Shown here piece by piece: positions 26,073 to 34,849 of a stretch of DNA of 64,000 nt; position 1 is the stretch's first letter; every line of letters begins with the position of its first letter. Position numbers and translations under genes: made by a program. The DNA lies in assembly GCA_934101425.1 (NCBI GenBank), contig CAKOQQ010000001.1:1-64000 (forward strand), read 5' to 3'. Below the pieces are notes generated by a model. The model worked only from the letters and a program-made list of their open reading frames with translations. It was not told the DNA's origin and searched no databases. This DNA comes from an uncultured Bacilli bacterium. GTDB taxonomy: Bacteria; Bacillota_I; Bacilli_A; RF39; UBA660.

Positions 26073-26809
26073 TTTTGAATTTTATATGTAATTTTAGTCA
26101 TTAACTTTCTTGGCAAAAATCTATACATTTTAGTAGCACATTTAATACTGAATCCTGGTGTAATAATTAGCTTTTTCTTAAACATTTTTTTAATTGCATA
26201 TTCTGCTACATCATTACTTTCAAGAGATTTTAGACTAAATCTAACTTTAGCTACTTTATTAAATTCAGTATTAACTGGTCCAGGACATAATACACTTATT
26301 CCGACATTAGAATTATTTTTTCTTAATTCTTCATATATTGCTTCTGTTAAATGAAGTACATATGCTTTTGTAGAATAATATGTTGCCATTAAAGGTCCTG
26401 GTTGGAATGCAGCTGAAGATGCTACATTTAATATATACCCTTTATTACGAGCTACAAAGTCATTTAAAAATAACTTAGTTAAGATATGAACTGCTTTAAT
26501 ATTTACATCAATCATATCCAATTCATCATCTAACTTGATATCATTAAATTCACCAAATTTGCCAAATCCTGCGTTATTTATAAGAATATCAATATCTTCA
26601 TCTTTTACTTTATTATATAACTTAGTACAATTATATGTACTAGATACATCTAAACATATAATTTTTACATTTGTATTTAATTGTTTTTTTAATTTTTCTA
26701 ATTTATCTTTTCTTCTAGCTACTAATATTAAATCATATCCCATATCACTTAATACTCTAGCCATATCTCTCCCTATTCCAGAAGATGCCCCTGTTATAAG
26801 TGCCTTCAT
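26060..26809 (-). CDS. Short-chain dehydrogenase/reductase (classical SDR)
   Basis: The protein has 249 aa. The cofactor loop is TGASSGIGRDMAR; NNAGFG is the second motif; the catalytic residues are Ser in NVASSAAF and Tyr-x3-Lys in YYSTKAYVL. The basic residue after the second strand (VARRKDKLE) suggests NADP(H). The C-terminus has hydrophobic and basic stretches (KCATKMYRFLPRKLMTK) as in DltE/YqjQ-type SDRs. The substrate is unknown. GGGTGG precedes the start. Confidence 0.9.
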   Translation of the reverse strand: MKALITGASSGIGRDMARVLSDMGYDLILVARRKDKLEKLKKQLNTNVKIICLDVSSTYNCTKLYNKVKDEDIDILINNAGFGKFGEFNDIKLDDELDMIDVNIKAVHILTKLFLNDFVARNKGYILNVASSAAFQPGPLMATYYSTKAYVLHLTEAIYEELRKNNSNVGISVLCPGPVNTEFNKVAKVRFSLKSLESNDVAEYAIKKMFKKKLIITPGFSIKCATKMYRFLPRKLMTKITYKIQKKKR

Positions 26810-26865
26810 AATACCACCCTAACTAAATTATATACTATCTATTAAAATAATACAATAAACTTTTA

Positions 26866-26893
26866 TTGACAAATTTAATCTTTATTGTATAAT
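26866..26893 (+). promoter_or_regulatory. Promoter of the HExxH protein gene
   Basis: TTGACA at 26866-26871, a 16-bp spacer and TATAAT at 26888-26893, followed by GGGGGT before the ATG at 26918. Confidence 0.8.
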
Positions 26894-26917
26894 AAAAAGA
26901 AACTATTAGGGGGTACT

Positions 26918-27670
26918 ATGATAAAATTTAACTATTTAAGTGAGAGATGTAAAAAACTAAGTGAAACGATAAAAAAAGATATCCCACTTATTTTGTCAGA
27001 AATAGAGAGATATGGAAAAGGAAATCCTACTTTAAGTGATTCTATACCAGAACTTTTATTTGATGATGAAATTAATAGATGCAGTAATGTAATAAGGCAA
27101 ATAGATAATTTTGATACTACTAGCCTAGATAGAAACTTAAAGTCACTTAAAGTAACTAGATTATATGGCAAATTTGTGAGAAGAGTTGATGCAGACTATG
27201 ATATGATTGATAATCATATGAGAGTTGGTTATCCATCTAGTATATCGCATGAAATGCTTCATATGTCTTCCACTATATATGATTATGATAAAGGTATGTG
27301 TTATAGTGGACTACTTATGTTTGGTGGAGAACTTCATATAGGTAGAGAATTTACAGAAGGACTTACTGAACTTTTAAATATTGAAAATTTTAATGTTGGA
27401 GATAATATACCTTCATATGAATACTTTATGAAATATGTTAAATTATTTAGAGAAGCATTCCCTAAAATTGATTTAGTTAAATATTATTCTACATCTGATT
27501 TAAACGGATTATTAGAAGAACTAACTAGTTATGGTGTTTCTAAAGAAGAGGGATTAACCTATATATATTTATTAGGTAAATTTAAACCATTATATTTTAA
27601 AGTAGTAGAAGGATTTCTAGCAGAATATTTAGAAGATTTTAATGCAAAAGTAAAAAGAATTGAAAAATAA
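26918..27670 (+). CDS. Putative HExxH metallopeptidase-like protein
   Basis: The protein has 250 aa, is cytosolic, and I do not recognise it as a named family. Residues 111-115 read HEMLH, a zinc-binding HExxH; about 32 residues later GREFTEGLTELLN provides a plausible third ligand, Glu147 or Glu151, as in gluzincins. No signal peptide or membrane segment is visible. The start was placed at 26918, since GGGGGT lies just before it; the upstream Met at 26885 would be within the -10. It has its own promoter and runs against the neighbouring genes. Confidence 0.72.
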   Translation: MIKFNYLSERCKKLSETIKKDIPLILSEIERYGKGNPTLSDSIPELLFDDEINRCSNVIRQIDNFDTTSLDRNLKSLKVTRLYGKFVRRVDADYDMIDNHMRVGYPSSISHEMLHMSSTIYDYDKGMCYSGLLMFGGELHIGREFTEGLTELLNIENFNVGDNIPSYEYFMKYVKLFREAFPKIDLVKYYSTSDLNGLLEELTSYGVSKEEGLTYIYLLGKFKPLYFKVVEGFLAEYLEDFNAKVKRIEK

Positions 27671-27683
27671 TCAATTCTTTTTT
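27656..27683. terminator. Terminator between converging genes
   Basis: AGAATTGA/TCAATTCT with a 7-nt loop and a T run on the plus strand. It ends the HExxH gene and overlaps the end of the facing gene. Confidence 0.75.
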
Positions 27684-28570
27684 AATTCTATAACAGGACG
27701 AATGCCATAACTATATTTATTAGTACTTACATTAGTATCTATATTACCAGTATAGAATAATGTAAATACATAATTAGAAATACTATTTGAAGTAGTTATA
27801 GTCCACACTCCATATGGATTTTTATTAGTATTAGAACTACTTAAACTGCTATATAACCATTTAGGACAACTTTCATATAAGTTACTACATCCTAAATTAA
27901 TTAGTTCATCTTTAGTTATTAAACGAGCTCTACTAGTACCTGATACTTCTTTTTCATCAATAGTAGTTTTACCATTATTTATTTTAAAATTACTATACAT
28001 AATACCAGTATTTTTATATTCATAACTATTTATTCTATCAATATAAGTCCAATTAGCAGTTATGAGATTTAAATAAGAAAGAGCTTCATCATAACTAACT
28101 TTATAACCAATAGTATCTTTCATATATAAAGTTAATTTATCATTACTATTGTCTATAACATAGAAAGTATATTTTTCATCTTCATTTACATTTACTACTA
28201 CTTCTGTACCAACTTCACAATTTTCTTTTAAACATTTATCATCAGAAAGTATATTAGCTACATTTATAATACAGTCACTCTTAGTAATATTTTCATTTTC
28301 TTCTACTTTAGTATAACAGTATTTACCACTTTTATATTTCATATAAACTACTTTACCACTATCAGATAATTCTATAGTAGCATTATCAAGTTTAATATAA
28401 TTAGTTCCATTATATTCACTCTCATACTTTTTAATTAAAGATGTAGCTTCTTTTTTTATACTATTTCTTTTTAAATAATCAAATAGAAATACTAATCCTA
28501 CTACTATAAGTACAAATAAAACTATAAATATAAACACTCTCTTCTTATTAGTTTTCCTTTTTTTAGCCAT
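27671..28570 (-). CDS. Membrane-anchored protein with DUF6273-like domain
   Basis: The protein has 299 aa. A basic N-terminus, one transmembrane helix (about residues 10-31) and a beta-rich extracytoplasmic domain are visible. Residues near the end, RARLITKDELINLGC, WLYSS, and YGIRPVIEL, match the order seen in the C-terminal domain of the adjacent prepilin (NPRLIEASEIA, YAWLFDN, SGIRPVITI), so both probably carry the same domain. It lies downstream of that prepilin and a terminator. GGTGATAAT precedes the ATG. Confidence 0.7.
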   Translation of the reverse strand: MAKKRKTNKKRVFIFIVLFVLIVVGLVFLFDYLKRNSIKKEATSLIKKYESEYNGTNYIKLDNATIELSDSGKVVYMKYKSGKYCYTKVEENENITKSDCIINVANILSDDKCLKENCEVGTEVVVNVNEDEKYTFYVIDNSNDKLTLYMKDTIGYKVSYDEALSYLNLITANWTYIDRINSYEYKNTGIMYSNFKINNGKTTIDEKEVSGTSRARLITKDELINLGCSNLYESCPKWLYSSLSSSNTNKNPYGVWTITTSNSISNYVFTLFYTGNIDTNVSTNKYSYGIRPVIELKKN

Positions 28571-28597
28571 TTATTATCACCATATACATTATACCAA

Positions 28598-28625
28598 ATA
28601 AAAAACACTTATAAAAGTGTTTATT
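28598..28625 (-). terminator. Rho-independent terminator after the DUF6273 prepilin
   Basis: An AAACACTT/AAGTGTTT stem with a 4-nt loop, followed by TTTTTATT on the minus strand. Confidence 0.8.
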
Positions 28626-29637
28626 TTAATATATCTTTTGATATAGTGATAACCGGGCGAATACCGCTGTTTGTATTCACCACGGAGTTTTCTGTCAAGT
28701 CACCATGGGAGTCCACGAACCAAGCGACGCTAAGTTCACCGGAATGTGCTGTGTCTGTCCAATATCCATGGTTACTAAAATCTGATACGTTACATCCAAA
28801 TTTTGTACAATCATATGTATTATCAAATAACCATGCATATTTATTTGTTCCTGCTGCTCCTTTATATTCTGTTTGTGTATTATCATAAAAATAATAATAA
28901 CTTCCTCCTGCTGTCCATCCACTATTTCCTGTTATAGTTGCTATTTCGCTTGCTTCTATTAGTCTTGGATTTAAACCAGAATTCCATGAACTTGTATCAC
29001 TTTCTAATTGTGTTTTTACTTCTACTGGTCCATTAGCATTTGTGCCAGTTGATGCCCATGCAACTGTTGCAGTTGTATTATGATCTAGTAATAAGTTAAC
29101 TGTATTATTTCCTTCATCATTAAATGTATACCATTTCATACATCCGGTTTTAGTTCCTGTAGTGCTTACTGCTTCACTGCTTATACATTTAGTATTAGTT
29201 TCTGGATCATAATATATAACAGTTCCATTTGCATATGTAACTACTTGTGGTGTATCTATAGTACATTTATCTTCTGTAGTTTTAGTGCTTGTAATGCTTC
29301 CATCTGCTGCTATTTCTACACAGTAACCTGATATATACATTTTTCCATATGCATTACCACTTTTGTCATAACTAAGTAATCCTTTTGTGGCTTGTTCTCC
29401 ATCATATTTTAGTGTGCCAGTGCTTAAATCAATATTTGAATTGGTCTTATTATCCATTATATTTTGTAAATAGTGTGTTTTTGCAGCACTAACTATATTT
29501 CTTGCACTTGCTTCTGCTGAACTTTGTTTAGAGTCTTCTATAATATTTAATACTGCTGGTGTTGCTATTAGTGCTATTACTGCTAGTATTACTATTACAG
29601 CGAGTAACTCTATTAATGTAAATCCTTTCTTTTTCAT
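28621..29637 (-). CDS. Prepilin-like protein with DUF6273-like C-terminal domain
   Basis: The protein has 338 aa. The leader KKKGFTLIELLAVIVIL is cut after Gly4, and an N-terminal pilin helix follows with SARNIVSAAKTHYLQNIMDN. A short Cys-flanked strand region (GYCVEIAADGSITSTKTTEDKC) follows. The C-terminal domain (about 180-338) has WASTGTNANGP, NPRLIEASEIA, YAWLFDN and SGIRPVITI. AGGAGG is 4-5 nt before the ATG. The last 120 bases of the gene are unusually GC-rich (28651-28770). It sits between rplQ and the ECF operon where most Firmicutes have nothing, so it was probably inserted. Confidence 0.88.
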   Translation of the reverse strand: MKKKGFTLIELLAVIVILAVIALIATPAVLNIIEDSKQSSAEASARNIVSAAKTHYLQNIMDNKTNSNIDLSTGTLKYDGEQATKGLLSYDKSGNAYGKMYISGYCVEIAADGSITSTKTTEDKCTIDTPQVVTYANGTVIYYDPETNTKCISSEAVSTTGTKTGCMKWYTFNDEGNNTVNLLLDHNTTATVAWASTGTNANGPVEVKTQLESDTSSWNSGLNPRLIEASEIATITGNSGWTAGGSYYYFYDNTQTEYKGAAGTNKYAWLFDNTYDCTKFGCNVSDFSNHGYWTDTAHSGELSVAWFVDSHGDLTENSVVNTNSGIRPVITISKDILK

Positions 29638-29681
29638 TTTATCCTCCTTATCATGATTTAATTATAACACATTCTAATAAC

Positions 29682-29704
29682 AAAAAAAATGCTTATTCAG
29701 CATC
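29682..29704 (-). terminator. Terminator at end of the alpha operon
   Basis: A short stem GATGCT/AGCATT (one G-T wobble) with a 5-nt loop and T8 on the minus strand overlaps the end of rplQ. Confidence 0.75.
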
Positions 29705-30049
29705 TTTTTCTACTAATTCTAATGAAACGATTAAAGCGTCATCACCTTTACGTTCATCTAATTTAATAATTCTAGTGTAGCCACCATTTCTATTTTCATA
29801 ACGTTTAGCTAAATCGTCAAATACTTTTTTAACTGTTTCAGTATCGTTATGTAAGAATGCTAATGCTTTTCTTCTTGCTACTAAAGAACCATCTTTACCG
29901 TAAGTAATTAGTTTATCAACAAATTTACGAACTTCTTTAGCTCTAGTTTCAGTAGTTTGAATTTTTTCATTATTTATAACATCTCTAGTTAGATTGGCAA
30001 GCATACTTCTTCTATGTTTGTTAGTTCTTCCTAATTTTCTATAAGCCAT
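29693..30049 (-). CDS. rplQ: 50S ribosomal protein L17
   Basis: The protein has 118 aa. MAYRKLGRTNKHRRSML-type start, TTETRAKEVRKFVDKLITYGKDG and GGYTRIIKLDERKGD are diagnostic. It is the last gene of the ribosomal superoperon, 13 nt after rpoA. Confidence 0.98.
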   Translation of the reverse strand: MAYRKLGRTNKHRRSMLANLTRDVINNEKIQTTETRAKEVRKFVDKLITYGKDGSLVARRKALAFLHNDTETVKKVFDDLAKRYENRNGGYTRIIKLDERKGDDALIVSLELVEKDAE

Positions 30050-30062
30050 AATTTCCTCCTAA

Positions 30063-31013
30063 CTAATCTTCATCACGGAATTTAAGTCCCATTTCTTTTA
30101 TTTTATCAATAACTTCTTTTAATGATTTTTTACCTAAATTACGGATTTTCATCATTTCTAATTCTGACTTTTCAGTTAAATCTCCAAGTGTATTAATACT
30201 TGCTCTTTTTAAGCAGTTATATGCTCTTACAGAGAAATCTAATTCATCAATTGGAGTTTCTAACTTCTTAAGTTTGCTATCTTCTTGTTTAGCACTCATA
30301 ATACCAGTAGTATCTGCTATATCATTTAAATCAGTAATAATATTTAAATGTTCAATAAGAATTTTTGCAGATAATGCCATAGCTTCTTCTGGTTTCATAG
30401 AACCATTTGTATATACATGCATAATTAATTTATCATAATTAGCATCATGTCCTACACGAGCATTTTCTACTTCATAGCTAACTCTTTCAATAGGTGAATA
30501 TAACGCATCAATAGGAATAAATCCTACTTTTGCATCTTCTACATATTTCTTATTTTCAGTTGAAGGAACATAACCTCTACCAGATGAAACTAGCATTTCC
30601 ATGTCTAATTTTCCACCTTTAGCAATTGTAGCAATTACTTGGTCTGGATTAACGATTTCTACATCAGCATCACATTCGATATCTTTTGCAGTAACTACTC
30701 CTTCTTTATCTACTGATAATCTTATAACTTTATCTTCGCTTACATGTTTTTTAATAACAACACTTTTTAAATTTAATACAATTGTTGTTACATCTTCTAC
30801 AATGCCTTCCATTGCTTGAAATTCGTGCATAACACCATCAATTTTAACAGCTACTATAGCACTTCCTGGCATATTTGAAAGCATTGTTCTTCTTAGTGCA
30901 TTACCAATAGTTGTTCCAAAACCTCTTTCTAAAGGTTCTAATTCAAATTTACCGTAATTACTTCCTTCTAAGTAATCAGTTATTTTGTATATTGGTTTTT
31001 CAAAATTTAACAC
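30063..31013 (-). CDS. rpoA: RNA polymerase alpha subunit (GTG start)
   Basis: The protein has 316 aa. The N-terminal dimerisation domain (KFELEPLERGFGTTIGNALRRTMLSNMPGSAI) and the C-terminal DNA-binding domain (SVRAYNCLKRASINTLGDLTEKSELEMMKIRNLGKKSLKEV) are intact. A longer frame begins at 31061 inside rpsK. The start was set to GTG at 31013 because AAAAGGAG lies 9 nt upstream, after the rpsK stop, and the family normally begins just before NFEKP. Confidence 0.95.
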   Translation of the reverse strand: MLNFEKPIYKITDYLEGSNYGKFELEPLERGFGTTIGNALRRTMLSNMPGSAIVAVKIDGVMHEFQAMEGIVEDVTTIVLNLKSVVIKKHVSEDKVIRLSVDKEGVVTAKDIECDADVEIVNPDQVIATIAKGGKLDMEMLVSSGRGYVPSTENKKYVEDAKVGFIPIDALYSPIERVSYEVENARVGHDANYDKLIMHVYTNGSMKPEEAMALSAKILIEHLNIITDLNDIADTTGIMSAKQEDSKLKKLETPIDELDFSVRAYNCLKRASINTLGDLTEKSELEMMKIRNLGKKSLKEVIDKIKEMGLKFRDED

Positions 31014-31030
31014 TGTTCCACACTCCTTTT

Positions 31031-31414
31031 CTATCCTCTTGGTCGTTTTGGTGGACGACATCCATTATGTGGAATAGGCGTTACATCAGAGATTGTAGTG
31101 ATTTCAAGACCAGCTGTTTGAAGTGATCTGATTGCAGTTTCACGACCAGAGCCTAATCCTTTAACAAAAACTTCTACTTTTTTCATTCCCATATCTGCGG
31201 CAGCTTTTCCAGCAGCTTCTGCTGACATACCAGCAGCAAATGGAGTAGATTTTTTACTTCCTTTAAATCCTAATGTTCCAGCTGATGCCCAACTTATAAC
31301 ATTACCTTCATTATCTGAAATAGTAACGATTGTATTATTAAAAGTTGAATGAATGAATGCTTTACCTTCTGGCACATTCTTTTTTACTTTTCTTTTTCTT
31401 GGTTTATAAGCCAT
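31031..31414 (-). CDS. rpsK: 30S ribosomal protein S11
   Basis: The protein has 127 aa. ATSTFNNTIVTI-like HSTFNNTIVTISD, GFKGSKKSTPFAAG, VKGLGSGRETAIRSLQTAGLEI and the HNGCRPPKRPRG tail are diagnostic for S11. It lies 27 nt after rpsM. Confidence 0.98.
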   Translation of the reverse strand: MAYKPRKRKVKKNVPEGKAFIHSTFNNTIVTISDNEGNVISWASAGTLGFKGSKKSTPFAAGMSAEAAGKAAADMGMKKVEVFVKGLGSGRETAIRSLQTAGLEITTISDVTPIPHNGCRPPKRPRG

Positions 31415-31441
31415 TTTATATAACCTCCTTTTTAGTTACGA

Positions 31442-31807
31442 TTATTTTTTCTTATTTGCAACTACTTTTCCTTTACCCTTACGAGTTCTTGCATTTCTAT
31501 TAGTTCTTTGTCCTCTTACAGGTAATCCTTTTTTATGTCTAGTTCCTTGGTAGCAATTGATTTCCATCTTAGTTTTAATATTCATATTAACTTCACGACG
31601 TAAATCACCTTCAGTTAAATATTTATTAACTTCATCTCTTATTCTACCTAATTCTTCTTCAGTAAGATCTCCTGCTTTTTTAGACTTTTCTACTTTTGCA
31701 TCCTTTAAGATTGTGTTTGCAAGTGGTCTTCCGATTCCATAAATTGATGTTAATGCAATTTCGATATGTTTATTATTTGGTACATCTACACCTTTAATAC
31801 GTGCCAT
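31442..31807 (-). CDS. rpsM: 30S ribosomal protein S13
   Basis: The protein has 121 aa. It begins MARIKGVDVPNNKHIEIALTSIYGIG in outline and ends with the basic RGQRTNRNARTRKGK tail that contacts the tRNA anticodon stems. It is positioned between rpmJ and rpsK. Confidence 0.98.
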   Translation of the reverse strand: MARIKGVDVPNNKHIEIALTSIYGIGRPLANTILKDAKVEKSKKAGDLTEEELGRIRDEVNKYLTEGDLRREVNMNIKTKMEINCYQGTRHKKGLPVRGQRTNRNARTRKGKGKVVANKKK

Positions 31808-31821
31808 TATAACACCTCCTA

Positions 31822-31935
31822 TTATCCTTGTCTTTGTTTATGTTTTGGATTAGTACATATAACTATTACTTTTCCATTTCTTCTAATAATTTTACATTTC
31901 GGACACATTTTTTTCACTGAAGCTCTTATTTTCAT
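31822..31935 (-). CDS. rpmJ: 50S ribosomal protein L36
   Basis: A 37-aa zinc-ribbon protein reads MKIRASVKKMCPKCKII at its start, with CxxC (residues 11 and 14) and the later C-x4-H ligand pair in VICTNPKHKQRQG, so this is the zinc-binding form. The ATG at 31935 was chosen because AGGAGG is 7 nt upstream; an ATG at 31941 abuts the Shine-Dalgarno. It lies between infA and rpsM. Confidence 0.96.
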   Translation of the reverse strand: MKIRASVKKMCPKCKIIRRNGKVIVICTNPKHKQRQG

Positions 31936-31949
31936 ATTCATTCCTCCTA

Positions 31950-32165
31950 CTATTTTCTATAGGTTATTCGCCCACGTGTTAGGTCATATGGTGATAATTC
32001 TATTACTACGGTATCACCTGGTAAAATGCGAATATAATTCATTCGGATTTTACCAGAAACGTGAGCTACTACCGTATGTTTATTTTCAAGTTCTACTTTA
32101 AAAGTACCTCCTGGTAAAACTTCTACAACTTTACCTTCTACTTCGATTGTATCTTTGTTTGCCAT
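31950..32165 (-). CDS. infA: Translation initiation factor IF-1
   Basis: The protein has 71 aa, a single S1/OB fold. KDTIEVEGKVVEVLPGGTFKVEL, HVSGKIRMNYIRILPGD and SPYDLTRGRITYR are diagnostic. GAGGTGATAAA precedes the ATG. It lies between map and rpmJ as in other Firmicutes. Confidence 0.98.
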   Translation of the reverse strand: MANKDTIEVEGKVVEVLPGGTFKVELENKHTVVAHVSGKIRMNYIRILPGDTVVIELSPYDLTRGRITYRK

Positions 32166-32169
32166 TTTA

Positions 32170-32916
32170 TCACCTCTTCGTCAAAATTTGGTAACCATCT
32201 TTTAATACTAATACAGTATGTTCAAAATGTGCAGAAGGCTTTCCATCTTCTGTAACAATAGTCCAATCATCATCTAAAATACAAACATGTCTTGTACCTA
32301 AATTAAGCATTGGTTCTACTGCTATTACCATACCTTCTTTTAACATAGGTCCAGTTCCCTTTTTACCATAATTTGGTACATCAGGATCTTCATGTAAGTG
32401 TTTACCTACACCATGACCTACAAGTTCTTCTACTACACCTAAATTATGTGCTTTAGCGTATACTTCTACATTGTAACCAATGTCACCTACATGAGCACCA
32501 TCTTTAATAGCTTTTAATCCCTCAAATAAAGCTTTTTCAGTATGTTCCATTAAGTATTCTTTTTCAGCACTTACTTTACCTACTTTATATGTCCAAGCAG
32601 AATCCCCATGATATCCTCTATAACAAGCTCCAATATCAATTGAGATAATATCGCCTTCTTCTAGAACTCTATCAGAAGGGATTCCGTGAACTACTTCATC
32701 ATTTATTGAAGTACATATACTTTTTGGATATCCTTCATAATTTTTAAATGATGGAGTTGCTTTACTTTTTAAAATGAATTCTAAGGCTATTTGATCTAAT
32801 TCATTTGTAGTAATTCCCGGTTTTATAAATTTTTGTAAATGTTTGTGAGTATTACCCACTATTTCACCAGCAATTTCTAAGTATTTAATTTCTTTTTCAT
32901 TTTTTATACTAATCAT
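32170..32916 (-). CDS. map: Methionine aminopeptidase type I
   Basis: The protein has 248 aa. The metal ligands are visible: Asp in ISIDIGACYRGYHGDSAWT (two Asp), His in GHGVGKHLHEDP, Glu in AVEPMLNLG and Glu in FEHTVLVLKDG. The enzyme removes the initiator Met from new proteins. It overlaps adk by 8 nt. Confidence 0.97.
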   Translation of the reverse strand: MISIKNEKEIKYLEIAGEIVGNTHKHLQKFIKPGITTNELDQIALEFILKSKATPSFKNYEGYPKSICTSINDEVVHGIPSDRVLEEGDIISIDIGACYRGYHGDSAWTYKVGKVSAEKEYLMEHTEKALFEGLKAIKDGAHVGDIGYNVEVYAKAHNLGVVEELVGHGVGKHLHEDPDVPNYGKKGTGPMLKEGMVIAVEPMLNLGTRHVCILDDDWTIVTEDGKPSAHFEHTVLVLKDGYQILTKR

Positions 32917-33559
32917 TTAATAAACCTTCAATCATTATAGTAGCTATGTCTTTATCAGTACTATCTACTTTATATAGATTACCTTTTTCTTTATAGTAAT
33001 TTATAAGTGGTTCAGTTTTATCTATATAAGTTTGAAATCTTTGATTAAATGTTTCTTCGTTATCATCACTTCTTCTTACTAAAGATGTGCCACAATTATT
33101 ACAAATACCTTCTTTTACCGGTTTCATATGATCAGATAAGGAATTGTATACTGCTTTACATTTAGGACAACTTATCCTTCCTGTAATTCTTTTCATTAAA
33201 AGTTCTTTTGGAGCTTCTAATAAAATAACAATACCTAACTCTTTATTTAATTCATTTAATATTTTTTCATAAGCAATTGCTTGACTAGTATTTCTTGGAA
33301 AACCATCTAATATATAGCCATTTGCACAATCACTTTCATTTAATCTATTTTTTAATAGATTTAATACTATTTCGTCATCTACGAGTAAACCTTTATCTTG
33401 TTTTTCTCTGATAATTCTACCAATTTCGTTATCTTGGTTTCTTGCATCTCTTAGTAAATCTCCAGTAGAGATACTAGGAATATTATATTTTTTTGATATT
33501 ATTTCAGATTGTGTTCCTTTTCCAGCAGCTGGAGGAGCAATAAATATCAAACTCTTCAT
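32909..33559 (-). CDS. adk: Adenylate kinase (zinc-lid form)
   Basis: The protein has 216 aa. The P-loop region reads APPAAGKGTQSEIISKKY, slightly divergent (APPAAGKGT rather than GPPGAGKGT). NMP-binding residues STGDLLR and LDGFPRNTSQA follow. The LID carries four cysteines, CPKC and CNNC, binding zinc as in Gram-positive enzymes. It lies between secY and map. Confidence 0.97.
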   Translation of the reverse strand: MKSLIFIAPPAAGKGTQSEIISKKYNIPSISTGDLLRDARNQDNEIGRIIREKQDKGLLVDDEIVLNLLKNRLNESDCANGYILDGFPRNTSQAIAYEKILNELNKELGIVILLEAPKELLMKRITGRISCPKCKAVYNSLSDHMKPVKEGICNNCGTSLVRRSDDNEETFNQRFQTYIDKTEPLINYYKEKGNLYKVDSTDKDIATIMIEGLLND

Positions 33560-34849
33560 TTATATTTTTCTCCTTCTTCTATTTCTTGTTTCATAGTTTC
33601 TACTCAAAATAGTGCTTTCAATTTGTTTATATGTTTCAAGTGCTACACCAACTACGATTAACATACCTGTACCACCTAATGATACAGCTGATGGTAATTT
33701 AGTTATTACACCAAATATTACTGGTAACCCAGCAATAACACATAGTGTAAGTGCTCCTACAAAAGTAACTCTTTTAAGTACTTTAGAAACATATTCTTCT
33801 GTTTCTTTTCCTGGTCTAATACCTGGAATAAATCCGCCATTTCTATTTAAATTTTTAGCCATATCATCAGTTTTAATAGCTACTTTAAATGTATAGAAAT
33901 AAGCAAATATTATTATAAATATCATATATAAGATAAATCCTGTATAACTACTAGTTGATAACCACTTATTTACGAATGTTTGGAATCCAACATATTTAGA
34001 TCCCATAAGTGAAGCCATCATAGATGGTAGTGAAATAAGCCCAGATGCAAATATTACTGGCATTACTCCGGCAGAATTTAATTTAAAAGGTAAATAACTA
34101 TTGTTTGATTGATAAGTACTTACTGATTTATTTGCATATTGAATAGGAATTCTTCTTTCTGCAAGTTGAGTATAAATAATACCAACTATTACAAATATAT
34201 ATACTAATATATAAGCTATAAATGATAATATACCCATAGCAGAACCAGATGTTCCACCAATTTTAATTAAGTTTGTCCAAGCTATACTAAACATATTTGG
34301 CATACTTGCAACTATACCAGCCATAATTATAAGTGAAATACCATTTCCTATACCCTTTTGAGTAATTTGGTCTCCCATCCATAATACTGCTGCAGTACCT
34401 GCAGTAAATATAGTAGCAATTTCCATATATTGAATAGCACTTAAACCTTTAATTTGATATATTGCAAATAAATAACCTTGTACAAAAGCAAGGATAATAC
34501 CTGTTACTCTTGTAATTTTATTTATCTTATCTCTACCAACTTGACCTTGATCTTTTAAATCAGATAAATATGGAACTATATCCATTTGTAATAACTGAAT
34601 AATAATAGATGCTGTAATATAAGGTGAAACCCCTAAAGCGAATATAGAAAATTTTTCTAATGCTCCACCACCTATTATATTAAATAGATCAAAACCTTTT
34701 ATATTACCTAATAAATTTTCTTTATCTATGACTGGAACAACTACTGTTGTACCTAACATAAATATGAATAGAACGAAAAAGGTAAAGGCAATTCTTTTTT
34801 GCAAGTCCTTATTTTTTGGACTAAATATTTGCTTTACAGTTGCAAACAT
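33560..34849 (-). CDS. secY: Protein translocase subunit SecY
   Basis: The protein has 429 aa with ten transmembrane helices. GGALEKFSIFALGVSPYITASIIIQLLQMD (plug and TM2 region), GIGNGISLIIMAGI and the cytoplasmic loop NRNGGFIPGIRPGKETEEYVSKVL are diagnostic. It overlaps the rplO end by one base. Confidence 0.97.
   Translation of the reverse strand: MFATVKQIFSPKNKDLQKRIAFTFFVLFIFMLGTTVVVPVIDKENLLGNIKGFDLFNIIGGGALEKFSIFALGVSPYITASIIIQLLQMDIVPYLSDLKDQGQVGRDKINKITRVTGIILAFVQGYLFAIYQIKGLSAIQYMEIATIFTAGTAAVLWMGDQITQKGIGNGISLIIMAGIVASMPNMFSIAWTNLIKIGGTSGSAMGILSFIAYILVYIFVIVGIIYTQLAERRIPIQYANKSVSTYQSNNSYLPFKLNSAGVMPVIFASGLISLPSMMASLMGSKYVGFQTFVNKWLSTSSYTGFILYMIFIIIFAYFYTFKVAIKTDDMAKNLNRNGGFIPGIRPGKETEEYVSKVLKRVTFVGALTLCVIAGLPVIFGVITKLPSAVSLGGTGMLIVVGVALETYKQIESTILSRNYETRNRRRRKI

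Noticed and set aside
28695..28922. 75-aa frame inside the GC-rich patch of the prepilin
   Set aside because: Overlaps the prepilin in another frame on the same strand without a ribosome site; considered a chance frame.
31013..31061. rpoA starting at the upstream ATG (31061)
   Set aside because: It would overlap rpsK; the GTG at 31013 has a strong ribosome site after the rpsK stop.
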